55,856 nucleotides of DNA. Source: an uncultured bacterium. Its GTDB lineage: Bacteria > Cyanobacteriota > Vampirovibrionia > Gastranaerophilales > Gastranaerophilaceae. Below, in pieces: positions 47,940 to 55,856 of the stretch. The position numbers and the translations under genes were made by a program. The stretch covers positions 1-55,856 of the forward strand of contig CASEEG010000079.1 of NCBI GenBank assembly GCA_949286885.1, given 5' to 3'. Position 1 is the first letter of the stretch. Each line of letters starts with the position of its first letter. Under the pieces are notes generated by a model, which made no database searches, was not told the origin of the DNA, and saw only the letters and a program-made list of their open reading frames with translations.

Positions 47940-48899
47940 CTAGTCATCAGCGTGTCCTGCTGTTCCTAATACATCTTTCATTTTATGCATAACCATTTCT
48001 TTAACTGCAGTTCTGCCCGGACCCATGTATTCTCTCGGGTCAAATTTTTCAGGGTGTTCTATAAAGAATTCACGAATTGTTGATGTCATAGCAAGCCTCA
48101 AGTCTGTGTCTATATTGATTTTTGCAACACCGTGTTTTGAAGCATAGTTAAGCATATCTTCAGGAACACCTTGAGCATCTGGTAATTTACCGCCGTACTT
48201 GTTGCATTTGTCAACAAATGCTTTTGGAACTGATGATGAACCGTGAAGTACAAGCGGATAATCAAAACCAACAACATCGTTAACAGCTTTTTTAATTTCA
48301 GCAAGTCTTTCAAAGTCAAGTTTAGCTTCGCCTTTAAATTTGTAAGCACCATGAGAAGTACCTATTGCAACAGCTAAAGAGTCGCAGCCTGTTTCTTTAA
48401 CAAATCTTGCAGCTTCTTGCGGGTCAGTGTAAGTTGAATCTTTAGCATGAACTTTAACATCATCTTCAACGCCTGCAAGTTTACCTAATTCAGCTTCTAC
48501 TGAAACACCCCTTGCATGGGCATATTCAACAACCTGTTTTGTAAGTGCAATGTTTTCTTCAAGCGGAAATCTTGAACCGTCTATCATAACTGAAGAAAAA
48601 CCGCCGTCTATGCAAGATTTGCAAATATCAAAATCTGCACCGTGGTCTAAGTGAAGTGCAATCGGAATAGTTGTTGTTGCAAGGGCAGCTTCAACAAGTT
48701 TAATTAGATATGTTTGGTTTGCATATTTTCTTGCACCTGCAGAAACTTGTAAAATAATTGGTGAGCGAGTTTCTTCTGCAGCCTCTGCTATACCTTGTAA
48801 AATTTCCATGTTGTTAACATTGTAAGCACCAATTGCATACTTACCTGCAAGTGCCTTTTTGAACATTTCGCCTGTTCCAACAAGTTTTCTTTCTGTCAT
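47940..48899 (-). CDS. fba: Class II fructose-bisphosphate aldolase
   Basis: The 319-residue protein is a class II (zinc) aldolase: 'KYAIGAYNVNNMEILQGIA', 'PIILQVSAGARKYA', the zinc motif 'IALHLDHGADFDICKSCIDG', 'SVMIDGSRFPLEENI', 'VEAELGKLAGVED', 'LAVAIGTSHGAYKF' and 'YPLVLHGSSSVP', then 'GVAKINIDTDLR'. It splits or forms fructose 1,6-bisphosphate in glycolysis and gluconeogenesis. With pyk and rpiB in the same window it covers central sugar metabolism. GAGGA precedes the ATG by a few bases, and a strong terminator ends it, so it is monocistronic. Confidence 0.96.
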   Translation of the reverse strand: MTERKLVGTGEMFKKALAGKYAIGAYNVNNMEILQGIAEAAEETRSPIILQVSAGARKYANQTYLIKLVEAALATTTIPIALHLDHGADFDICKSCIDGGFSSVMIDGSRFPLEENIALTKQVVEYAHARGVSVEAELGKLAGVEDDVKVHAKDSTYTDPQEAARFVKETGCDSLAVAIGTSHGAYKFKGEAKLDFERLAEIKKAVNDVVGFDYPLVLHGSSSVPKAFVDKCNKYGGKLPDAQGVPEDMLNYASKHGVAKINIDTDLRLAMTSTIREFFIEHPEKFDPREYMGPGRTAVKEMVMHKMKDVLGTAGHADD

Positions 48900-49068
48900 A
48901 AAAAAATCCTCATTAATCTACCGTATAACTACTAAATAATATAACAAAAAGCCAATTTGTACAAGGTAATGAAAAATGTAAATTTATTTTAACAAAATAT
49001 AAAGACTTATAGCTTATTTACCGTAATAGCTTAAGTAGAGTATTTCTATCTGGAAAGGAAAACAAAAA

Positions 49069-50595
49069 ATGAGCGGCGGTGTCGGCAATCAAAATTCACT
49101 GGAACAATATTTTAAAATTAAAGTTCAACCTTGGGGAAGCGGAGAAAACGATTGCTTATCAAGAGTTGCAAAAACTGTTATGAATAACAGTGGAAAGTCC
49201 GAAGAAACAAAACTTTGGAAGAATGTTGAAGAAAAATATTTAGAAATACAAGACTATAACAATAAAATAAGCGAAGGTTCAATTGAAAATGCAGACATAG
49301 TACGTGACGGGCAAGAAATCCTTGTTCCTCTTGAAGATGCTATAGCGGGTATAACAAGAGAATTCAATAGTGTTACATCAAAATATTCATTCCAAAAGAG
49401 TGTTGTTCAAAGTTATACGACCGCACTGCGTACTGCTAACTCAGATGTGGATGCAAGCTATTCTGCTATGTGTAATCTTGAAAGGGAACTTAACTCGGCG
49501 CCACCCAAAGGCAGCATAGAATATGATAATTGGTATCAGCATAACTTATCAAAAATTCGAGAGTTAAATGAGGCACGCACCAAATATGAAACATCCCTAA
49601 AAACTCAGAAACTCCAACAGGATTTGCTTGAGGGTGCACTAGAAGAGCTTAATGCAGCAGAACAAAAAATTATGCAGCTTAAGCAAGATCTTGCAGAGTA
49701 TACGGATAGGAAAAATGATACTCAAGATCAAATTGATTCTGATTTGGCAAGAGTTACAGGGTATATTGATGAGATGCAAGGGGAACTTGAGACAACACAA
49801 AAACAACTTGACGAATTGTATTTACAAATAGAAAATCTTACAAACGAAGATGATAATCTGTCTTCGATAAAAGACGATGCTGAAGGTGCAATTATGGCAG
49901 CGGGTACTGCACAAGCTAATGCTGAAAATTTGGGCTATAAGTACGATGAAAATGGAAACTTGATATCACCAGAAAAATTGAATTTGCAGAATGAAAATGA
50001 AACTCAGCCTGAAAATGCTGGTGATGATAACAGTCAAGGCTCTCCAAAAGATGGTAACGTAAATACTAATCCAAATGTTGACACAAAAACTATGACAGAA
50101 ACAAATGACGAAGATGTCCAACAACAAGAACTTGCACAAATTACACAGTTAAGTGAGTTCATTGATACCAATACAAATATACCTGAAGATTATTCTATAC
50201 TCGGAATTAATATAAATGATTCTACTATCGAGGCACTAAATTCACAATGGAGCTGGGGTGCGCAAGATGGAACGCTGCTCGGAGATTACGAACTGAGTGG
50301 CAGAGAGGATGTAATGTATAAACTTAATTTTGCAAACAAGCTTGCAAATGCACAATTAAGACTTGAAGCAGTATATAACACACTAAATACATCAACATTC
50401 AGTGAAGTTGCCAAAAGAAGTCAATTCTACGACGAAGATGTTATTGACAATGTAATTGACCTTTATGAAAATGGAGGGCTTTATCATTACCAGTTTGACT
50501 TTAACAATACTGACTTAGATGAATATATAGTAATAATTGAAGCTGCGGAAAAGCTGGCAGAATTGGCTACACCAACACCTTCACAGGCAAATTAA
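49069..50595 (+). CDS. Coiled-coil protein with N-terminal LysM-like region
   Basis: This is a 508-residue acidic protein without signal peptide. Residues ~15-90 are LysM-like: 'YFKIKVQPWGSGENDCLSRV' at the start and 'NADIVRDGQEILVPLE' at the end, the latter like the 'I..GQ.L.IP' close of a LysM repeat. Residues ~95-290 form a long coiled coil ('NLERELNSAPPKGSIEYDNW', 'LEELNAAEQKIMQLKQDLAE', 'LETTQKQLDELYLQIENLTN'). An Asn/Gln-rich linker follows, then a helical C-terminus. AAAGGA precedes the ATG. LysM domains bind glycan chains, so contact with peptidoglycan is possible, but export is not evident and the call is tentative. Confidence 0.6.
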   Translation: MSGGVGNQNSLEQYFKIKVQPWGSGENDCLSRVAKTVMNNSGKSEETKLWKNVEEKYLEIQDYNNKISEGSIENADIVRDGQEILVPLEDAIAGITREFNSVTSKYSFQKSVVQSYTTALRTANSDVDASYSAMCNLERELNSAPPKGSIEYDNWYQHNLSKIRELNEARTKYETSLKTQKLQQDLLEGALEELNAAEQKIMQLKQDLAEYTDRKNDTQDQIDSDLARVTGYIDEMQGELETTQKQLDELYLQIENLTNEDDNLSSIKDDAEGAIMAAGTAQANAENLGYKYDENGNLISPEKLNLQNENETQPENAGDDNSQGSPKDGNVNTNPNVDTKTMTETNDEDVQQQELAQITQLSEFIDTNTNIPEDYSILGININDSTIEALNSQWSWGAQDGTLLGDYELSGREDVMYKLNFANKLANAQLRLEAVYNTLNTSTFSEVAKRSQFYDEDVIDNVIDLYENGGLYHYQFDFNNTDLDEYIVIIEAAEKLAELATPTPSQAN

Positions 50596-50731
50596 TAATA
50601 ACTACAACAAGTGTCGGAATATGGCTATATAAGTTCAGCTTAAATCAAAGTTTGATGAAATCTATAACTATATTTACACACTCTTAAAAAAACTGTATAA
50701 TTTTTACATACAGTATACAGGAGTGTTATAA

Positions 50732-51166
50732 ATGGAAAATTTAAAAATTGCTATCGGGTGTGATCATGGTGGTTTTCATTTAAAAGAGAAGATCCTTGAA
50801 TATCTGGGTGTACACAATATAGAATACAAAGACTTTGGGCTTTACACACTTGAGCAGAGTGATTATCCGATAGTTGCAAAAGAAGTAGCTCAAGAAGTAG
50901 CTGCAGGTAACTTTGATAGAGGAATCCTTATTTGCGGTACAGGTATCGGCATGTCCATTACTGCCAACAAAACAAAGGGAATTCGTGCAGTTTGTCTTGA
51001 AAATACTTATTCAGCAAGAGTATCGCGTGCTCATAATAATGCAAACATTCTTTGCCTTGGAGAACGTGTTATTGGACAAAACCTAGCACTTGATATTGTT
51101 GATGTTTGGTTGAAAACAGGCTTTGAAGGTGGCAGACATAAGCGCAGAATTGATATGATCGAGTAG
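50732..51166 (+). CDS. rpiB: Ribose-5-phosphate isomerase B
   Basis: The 144-residue protein matches RpiB: 'KIAIGCDHGGFHLKEKI' at the N-terminus, 'DYPIVAKEVAQEVAAG', the anion-hole and catalytic Cys region 'GILICGTGIGMSITANKTKG' and 'RAVCLENTYSARVSRAHNNA', ending 'GFEGGRHKRRIDMIE'. It interconverts ribose 5-phosphate and ribulose 5-phosphate in the pentose phosphate pathway. CAGGAG sits before the ATG, and a TATAAT lies 34 nt upstream. It is 78 nt upstream of clpC on the same strand. Confidence 0.96.
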   Translation: MENLKIAIGCDHGGFHLKEKILEYLGVHNIEYKDFGLYTLEQSDYPIVAKEVAQEVAAGNFDRGILICGTGIGMSITANKTKGIRAVCLENTYSARVSRAHNNANILCLGERVIGQNLALDIVDVWLKTGFEGGRHKRRIDMIE

Positions 51167-51244
51167 TAATTTCTATTTGAAAGTTATTATTTTTGATGTA
51201 CCATAAAACTATAGAATTAGTTATTTATTAGGAAATTAATAGCA

Positions 51245-53692
51245 ATGTTTGAAAGATTTACCGAAAAGGCAATACGAGTTATTATGCTTGCGCAAGAAGA
51301 AGCTAGAAGGCTGGGTCATAATTTTGTTGGAACCGAGCAGGTGCTGTTGGGACTAATAGGCGAGGGAACAGGTATTGCAGCAAAGACGCTTAAATCAATG
51401 GGTGTTACCATAAAAGATGCCCGTGCACAGGTTGAAAAGATAATAGGGCGCGGTAGCGGATTTGTTGCCGTTGAAATTCCTTTTACGCCAAGGGCAAAAA
51501 AAGTACTTGAGCTTTCTTGGGATGAGGCAAGACAATTGGGGCATAATTACATTGGCACTGAACATTTGCTATTGGGACTTATTCGTGAAGGCGAAGGAGT
51601 TGCTGCAAAAGTTTTAGAAAACCTCGGTGTTGATTTAAATAAATGTCGTAGTAATGTTATAAAACTTTTAGGTGAAACAAAAACTTCATCTTCAGGCGCA
51701 CAAACTGCAACACCCGGGGCTTCGCAGAGCAAGGCTAAAACACCAAGTTTAGATGAGTTCGGTACAGATTTAACGCTTGCTGCACAGGAACAACGTCTGG
51801 ATCCGGTTGTTGGCAGAGAAAAAGAAATTGAAAGAGTTATACAAATTCTTGCAAGACGTACAAAAAACAACCCGATATTAATAGGCGAGCCAGGGGTAGG
51901 TAAAACTGCAATTGCTCAAGGACTCGCACAAAAAATTGTTGATTGTGAAGTTCCTGACATTTTAGAAAATAAAAAAATTATACAATTAGACATGGGGCTC
52001 TTAGTTGCAGGAACCAAGTACCGTGGCGAATTTGAAGAACGCCTTAAAAAAATCATGGACGAGATACGCCAAGCAGGTAACATCATACTTGTAATCGACG
52101 AAATGCACACTTTGATTGGTGCGGGTGCCGCTGAGGGTGCAATAGATGCGGCAAATATTCTAAAGCCTGCACTTTCTAGAGGCGAAATTCAGGTAATTGG
52201 CGCGACGACTCTTGATGAATACAGAAAACACATTGAAAAAGATTCCGCACTTGAGAGGCGTTTCCAATCAGTGATTGTCGATCAGCCGTCAATTGAAGAA
52301 ACAATCGAGATAATAAGAGGGCTAAAACCCAAGTATGAGGAGCATCACAAGTTGCATATATCCGATGAAGCAATTGTGGCTGCTACTGAACTCTCGAGTA
52401 AATTTATTACGGAAAGGTTTCTACCTGATAAAGCGATTGATGTCATAGATGAGGCAAGCTCAAAAGTTAGGTTGAACGTATCTGCTCTTCCGCCTGAGGG
52501 ACGTGAACTTGAAAGAGAGCTCAAGTCAATTATAAAAGAAAAAGAGGAAGCGATAAGAAATCAAGAATTTGAAAAAGCTTCTGATTTACGTGATGATGAA
52601 GCAAACCTAAAAGACAAAATTAGAGAAATACAAGACAAATGGCGCGATGAGCAAGACGAAAATAAACCCACCGTTGGTGTGGAAGAGGTTGCACAAGTTA
52701 TTTCTACAATTACGGGTATCCCGGTTACAAAAATTACTGAAGGCGAATCGCAAAGGCTTTTGAAGCTAGAAGAAACTTTACATGCAAGAGTTATTGGTCA
52801 ACATGAGGCAGTTGTTTCAATTTCAAAGGCAATAAGGCGTGCAAGAGTAGGCTTAAAAAGTCCAAATCGTCCAATTGGTAGTTTTATTTTTTCAGGCCCG
52901 ACAGGTGTTGGTAAAACCGAACTTGCAAAGGCTTTAGCTGAGGCAGTTTTCGGCTCTGAAGATAACATGATCAGAATCGATATGTCTGAGTTTATGGAAA
53001 AGCACACAACAGCTAAATTGATAGGCTCTCCTCCTGGTTATGTGGGCTATGACGACGGTGGACACATGACTGAGTTGGTCCGTAAAAAGCCATATTCTGT
53101 AATTCTGTTCGATGAAATTGAAAAAGCACATCCGGATGTATTTAATATAATGTTGCAAATACTTGATGACGGGCGATTAACAGATTCTAAAGGCAGACAT
53201 GTTAGCTTTAAAAATACCATTATCATAATGACATCAAATGTTGGCGCTCACATGATACAAAACACCTCTAAACTCGGTTTTTCTGTTTCTAATGATGAGA
53301 AAAAAGACAAGTATGAAAAACTGAAAGAAACTGTCATGGAAGAGTTGAAAAAGGCATTTAGACCAGAATTTTTAAACAGAATTGATGATATAATTGTCTT
53401 TGCTCATCTCAATGAGTCCGAAATACGAGAAATTGTCGACCTTATGCTTAATGATTTATTCAAACGGCTGGGTGAGCGTGAACTGTCAATTGAAGTTACG
53501 GATGCGGCTAAAGATTATTTAGCAAAAGAAGGCTACTCTGAAACTTATGGTGCAAGACCCTTAAGAAGGGTAATACAGAAAAAAGTAGAGGATGTCTTAG
53601 CTGAAGAAATACTGACAGGCAATTATATGCCCAATGATAAGCTTATAATGGATTTTAAAGATGATAAAATTGTAATAGAAAAGAAACAGTAG
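51245..53692 (+). CDS. clpC: ATP-dependent Clp protease ATP-binding subunit ClpC
   Basis: This 815-residue AAA+ unfoldase starts with two Clp_N repeats ('[20 protein letters not shown]' and '[20 protein letters not shown]'). AAA-1 follows with Walker A 'GEPGVGKT' and '[12 protein letters not shown]'. A UVR/M-type coiled coil ('[20 protein letters not shown]') is the mark of ClpC rather than ClpA or ClpB. AAA-2 has Walker A 'GPTGVGKT', '[11 protein letters not shown]' and the D2-small domain ending '[16 protein letters not shown]'. It unfolds proteins for ClpP; ClpP is not in the window. Partner adaptor genes (mcsA/B, ctsR) are also absent, unlike in Firmicutes. A terminator follows. Confidence 0.97.
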   Translation: MFERFTEKAIRVIMLAQEEARRLGHNFVGTEQVLLGLIGEGTGIAAKTLKSMGVTIKDARAQVEKIIGRGSGFVAVEIPFTPRAKKVLELSWDEARQLGHNYIGTEHLLLGLIREGEGVAAKVLENLGVDLNKCRSNVIKLLGETKTSSSGAQTATPGASQSKAKTPSLDEFGTDLTLAAQEQRLDPVVGREKEIERVIQILARRTKNNPILIGEPGVGKTAIAQGLAQKIVDCEVPDILENKKIIQLDMGLLVAGTKYRGEFEERLKKIMDEIRQAGNIILVIDEMHTLIGAGAAEGAIDAANILKPALSRGEIQVIGATTLDEYRKHIEKDSALERRFQSVIVDQPSIEETIEIIRGLKPKYEEHHKLHISDEAIVAATELSSKFITERFLPDKAIDVIDEASSKVRLNVSALPPEGRELERELKSIIKEKEEAIRNQEFEKASDLRDDEANLKDKIREIQDKWRDEQDENKPTVGVEEVAQVISTITGIPVTKITEGESQRLLKLEETLHARVIGQHEAVVSISKAIRRARVGLKSPNRPIGSFIFSGPTGVGKTELAKALAEAVFGSEDNMIRIDMSEFMEKHTTAKLIGSPPGYVGYDDGGHMTELVRKKPYSVILFDEIEKAHPDVFNIMLQILDDGRLTDSKGRHVSFKNTIIIMTSNVGAHMIQNTSKLGFSVSNDEKKDKYEKLKETVMEELKKAFRPEFLNRIDDIIVFAHLNESEIREIVDLMLNDLFKRLGERELSIEVTDAAKDYLAKEGYSETYGARPLRRVIQKKVEDVLAEEILTGNYMPNDKLIMDFKDDKIVIEKKQ

Positions 53693-53717
53693 TTTTATTA
53701 TATTTTAACTAATATTT

Positions 53718-53745
53718 ATGGTTATCCTGGGTTAGGGATAACCAT
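53718..53745 (+). terminator. Intrinsic terminator of clpC
   Basis: ATGGTTATCC (53718-53727), 8-nt loop, GGATAACCAT (53736-53745), then a T-rich run (TTTTATTTTTTTT). Confidence 0.9.
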
Positions 53746-53832
53746 TTTATTTTTTTTAAAAAAATAGCAAAAAAAATTATTTATATATTTTATTTTAATG
53801 TAAATTCTTTTTATAACAGAAAGTATATACTT

Positions 53833-54543
53833 ATGTATTGCGCACTTGATATCCAAAAAGAAAAAGAATACAGTGATACTTCAGCGGTTTTTATTGTCGA
53901 AAATGATAAAATCGTACGTTCAAATCTGAGAATGCAAGTAAATAATGCGAAAAATTTTTCTGTTGCCGGTGAGGCATCCTACTATGACGATTACTCTGAT
54001 GTACTGTATAGAATTAATCCAAATATAATAATTTTTTCTTCATTTAGTGGAACTAATGAACAATATAGACATATAAAAAATGTTCATACACAAATGCCAC
54101 TTATTAAAAAAGTTGTTTTATCAAAATGTGTTGAGGAAACAGAATTCTGTACATCAGTTTTGGCCGGTGTAAAAGGTTATTGTGCACAAGAAAGTGAATT
54201 AAACGAACTTTTAAGAGCGATTGAAATAGTTTCAAAAGGCGATTCGTACTGTGATAAAAGTATGGGAAATTTTATTTACAGACTTATATTTCATATGAAC
54301 CAAATGCAACAGCTGCCTATTGATAAACCCATTGAGGAACAGATTAACCTTACTGATCGCGAGTTACAAGTTATTTTAGCAGCAGCAAATAGCGACGACT
54401 ATGAGGACATTGCTAAAAAGCTTAATATATCAAAACACACTGTAAAAGTACATTTGACAAGCGTTTATCGTAAGTTGGGAGTTAAAAATAAACTACAAGC
54501 TATACTTAAACTTCAAAGCAAGATTTATGAGTTCAAGTTTTAA
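53833..54543 (+). CDS. NarL-type regulator with degenerate receiver domain
   Basis: The 236-residue protein has a receiver fold at ~17-140 and a LuxR-type helix-turn-helix at ~168-232 ('LTDRELQVILAAANSDDYED', 'LNISKHTVKVHLTSVYRKLG'). The receiver aligns with NarL proteins ('VFIVENDKIVRSNLR', 'FSVAGEASYYDDY', 'VKGYCAQES'), but the phospho-acceptor Asp is Ser69 ('IIIFSSFSG') and the conserved Lys is Gln119. The Thr/Ser position (S97) remains. Phosphorylation by a standard kinase is therefore unlikely. It may be constitutively active or controlled by a ligand or partner. The gene is followed by tRNA-Ser. Confidence 0.85.
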   Translation: MYCALDIQKEKEYSDTSAVFIVENDKIVRSNLRMQVNNAKNFSVAGEASYYDDYSDVLYRINPNIIIFSSFSGTNEQYRHIKNVHTQMPLIKKVVLSKCVEETEFCTSVLAGVKGYCAQESELNELLRAIEIVSKGDSYCDKSMGNFIYRLIFHMNQMQQLPIDKPIEEQINLTDRELQVILAAANSDDYEDIAKKLNISKHTVKVHLTSVYRKLGVKNKLQAILKLQSKIYEFKF

Positions 54544-54591
54544 AAGTTAGTTTACTTTTTATGTTTCTTTGGTTAATATTATCTTATATAC

Positions 54592-54678
54592 GGAGAGGTG
54601 TCCGAGTGGTTTAAGGTGCAAACCTGGAACGTTTGTGTGGGGGCAACTCCACCGGGGGTTCGAATCCCCCCCTCTCCG
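54592..54678 (+). tRNA. tRNA-Ser (GGA)
   Basis: An 87-nt class II tRNA: acceptor GGAGAGG/CCTCTCC, discriminator G, anticodon arm CAAAC-CTGGAAC-GTTTG (anticodon GGA), long variable arm GTGGGGGCAACTCCAC and T-arm with GGTTCGAATCC. CCA is not encoded; GTTTT follows. Confidence 0.96.
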
Positions 54679-54748
54679 TTTTATCTTAGACAAAAGCGTA
54701 ATGAATTATTCTCATTTATTAATTACAATACTAATAAAGGAGAATTTT

Positions 54749-55054
54749 ATGTTTTATAATGTTTTAAAACTTGATGATGTTGTTAAACTGGGAGAAGATA
54801 AGTTTAAAAGAGTTTCGCTTCTTGAAAAAAGCGATAGCAGCTTAAGTATTGTTGCCCTCAAAAAGGGCGAGATTATTGATACACACACATCTGTTTCAAA
54901 TGCTGCAGTCTATGTTCTTGACGGAGAAATTGAGCTGCATTTTAGTGCACAAAAGTTTTTGTTGAATGAAGGTGACATTTTGATGTTTAAAAAGGACGAT
55001 GAGCACAAAGTTTTGGCACTTAAAGATTCAAAATTTATATTGATTAAAATCTAG
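54749..55054 (+). CDS. Cupin-domain protein
   Basis: The 101-residue protein is a single cupin barrel: 'SSLSIVALKKGEIIDTHTSV' (with one His of the metal-binding motif), 'AAVYVLDGEIELHFSAQKFL', 'LNEGDILMFKKDDEHKVLAL'. Small cupins bind metal or ligands and include sugar isomerases, dioxygenases and regulators; none can be chosen here. The first motif has fewer His residues than the classic GX5HXH pattern. AAAGGAG precedes the ATG at 54749; the longer open frame runs back through tRNA-Ser and is spurious. It converges on pflA with one base between the stops. Confidence 0.85.
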   Translation: MFYNVLKLDDVVKLGEDKFKRVSLLEKSDSSLSIVALKKGEIIDTHTSVSNAAVYVLDGEIELHFSAQKFLLNEGDILMFKKDDEHKVLALKDSKFILIKI

Positions 55055-55055
55055 G

Positions 55056-55793
55056 TTAAACAACCTCAAAACCATTTTTCATAAATTTATTTTTTATATC
55101 TTGCACCAGTTCTATCTTTGGTTCATCAACGTCTAATTTGTATTCAAGTCTGAGCTTTTGCCATTTTTCAATCCCCATTTTGTGATAAGGCAAAAGCTCA
55201 ACTTTTTCAATAATCGGTTTATATTTATCCAAAAAATTTATTAACTTGTCTATATATTTTTCATCTGTTGTAAAACTTGGGACAAGAACTTGTCTAATTC
55301 TGGTCTTCTTTCTTATTGAATAGAGGTAATCAAGAAAATCTAAAACTTTTTTGTTATCCTTACCTGTGAGCTTTAAATGCATTTGCGAATCAAGATGCTT
55401 TATATCAAGCATTACAAGGTCACAAAGTGCAATTGTACTCTTAATATCGTCGTTTAAATCGACATAACCGCACGTATCAAGACAGGTATGTATATTTATC
55501 TGTTTTAGTTTTTTAAACAAACTGAGTACAAAACCTACCTGTAATAGTGGCTCACCGCCTGAGAGCGTCACTCCTCCTCCTGAAAAATTAAAAAAGTCTT
55601 TATATTTTAAAATGTCGTTGTAAACACTATCAACAGTCTTTGCGCCAAGGGAATTTTTATACCAGGTATCGGGGTTATGACAGTACAGACATCTAAAAGG
55701 GCACATCTGCATAAAAATAACATATCTTATACCCGGACCATCTAGCGTGCCTCCTGTAAGAACTGAGTGTATATAACCTAAATTATTGTTCAT
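55056..55793 (-). CDS. pflA: Pyruvate formate-lyase activating enzyme
   Basis: This 245-residue radical SAM enzyme is a PflA: 'LGYIHSVLTGGTLDGPGIRY', the CX3CX2C site in 'MQMCPFRCLYCHNPDTW', 'FSGGGVTLSGGEPLLQ', 'NIHTCLDTCGYVD', 'LVMLDIKHLD' and 'VELLPYHKMGIEKW'. It creates the glycyl radical on pyruvate formate-lyase, which splits pyruvate to acetyl-CoA and formate in fermenting cells, and supports an anaerobic lifestyle. The partner pflB would be expected just past the window end at higher coordinates, on the minus strand. A hairpin at 55809-55835 lies between. No clear Shine-Dalgarno precedes the ATG. Confidence 0.93.
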   Translation of the reverse strand: MNNNLGYIHSVLTGGTLDGPGIRYVIFMQMCPFRCLYCHNPDTWYKNSLGAKTVDSVYNDILKYKDFFNFSGGGVTLSGGEPLLQVGFVLSLFKKLKQINIHTCLDTCGYVDLNDDIKSTIALCDLVMLDIKHLDSQMHLKLTGKDNKKVLDFLDYLYSIRKKTRIRQVLVPSFTTDEKYIDKLINFLDKYKPIIEKVELLPYHKMGIEKWQKLRLEYKLDVDEPKIELVQDIKNKFMKNGFEVV

Positions 55794-55808
55794 TTTATAT
55801 CTAAAAGT

Positions 55809-55835
55809 AGGCGCAAGTTATATGAGCTTGCGCCT
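55809..55835 (-). terminator. Hairpin upstream of pflA, terminator or attenuator-like
   Basis: AGGCGCAAG (55809-55817), 9-nt loop, CTTGCGCCT (55827-55835). On the minus strand it is followed by ACTTTTAG, so it can end an upstream transcript or damp read-through into pflA. Confidence 0.6.
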
Positions 55836-55856
55836 TGTTTAATATTTATGATCATA

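Noticed and set aside
51547-51870. 107-residue minus-strand frame inside clpC
   Set aside because: It is antisense to conserved Clp sequence; its composition is that of a reverse-strand shadow.
54569-54748. N-terminal extension of the cupin gene
   Set aside because: The longer frame runs through tRNA-Ser; a good AAAGGAG and ATG are present at 54749.

Overview
The window looks like a chromosomal segment of a gut-type, non-photosynthetic relative of cyanobacteria (Candidatus Gastranaerophilales / Vampirovibrionia, formerly Melainabacteria). This is inferred from the gene mix, not from a database match. The DNA is strongly AT-rich. An outer membrane is implied by an MlaA-family protein. The plant/cyanobacterial-type LL-diaminopimelate aminotransferase, ClpC, FixJ/NarL-type regulators, a TIGR03960-type radical SAM protein and GatCAB subunits all fit. 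A glycyl-radical activase suggests fermentation. No phage, IS element, CRISPR array or rRNA was seen.

Layout. 1-8937 (+): a tightly packed surface-glycan operon. It opens with the tail of a CMP-nonulosonate cytidylyltransferase (PseF-like), followed by a TIM-barrel epimerase-like protein, a GNAT-formyltransferase fusion, a PIG-L deacetylase, a PseI/NeuB synthase, a KpsC/S-like transferase, a hexapeptide acyltransferase, a methyltransferase-like protein, an SDR epimerase and a GT4 transferase. Together they would make, N-acylate (possibly N-formylate), activate and attach a pseudaminic-type sugar. 8970-14882: dapL, an MlaA-hydrolase fusion, a GT10 fucosyltransferase-like gene and pyruvate kinase. 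14923-19469: an EF-hand protein, a B12-type radical SAM protein, a small helical protein and a PD-(D/E)XK protein. 19527-19863: tRNA-Asn and a 94-bp tandem repeat that duplicates the tRNA promoter and 5' end. 19864-25722: GT2, a YtxH/DUF948-like/YtxH trio, Lpd, LipA, an HspR-like MerR regulator and RimO. 25715-35919: a GT-C-like membrane protein, a TPR protein, PyrG, GatC, two response regulators, a pentapeptide-repeat protein and two related exported proteins. 35920-39214 (-): a prepilin-like protein with a phage-collar-like tail, then a three-gene operon of unknown function behind a structured leader that could mask its own ribosome binding site. 39281-48899: tRNA-Leu, GatB, a cluster with a shared 'AVSINI' motif, the TIGR03960-type radical SAM protein, a histidine kinase/CheY pair, a winged-helix protein and class II aldolase. 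49069-55856: a LysM-like coiled-coil protein, RpiB, ClpC, a degenerate-receiver regulator, tRNA-Ser, a cupin and PflA.

Three observations stand out. First, the leader at 39043-39179 has a strong promoter, a 9-bp long-range stem, an 11-bp hairpin and a 9-nt anti-Shine-Dalgarno copy. It is a good candidate for an undescribed cis-regulatory RNA. Second, several genes have a -10 box 4-8 nt (mostly exactly 6 nt) before ATG and no Shine-Dalgarno, which suggests leaderless mRNAs. Third, tRNA-Asn and tRNA-Leu share nearly the same promoter, and each has an inverted copy of its own D-arm at or just above the -35.
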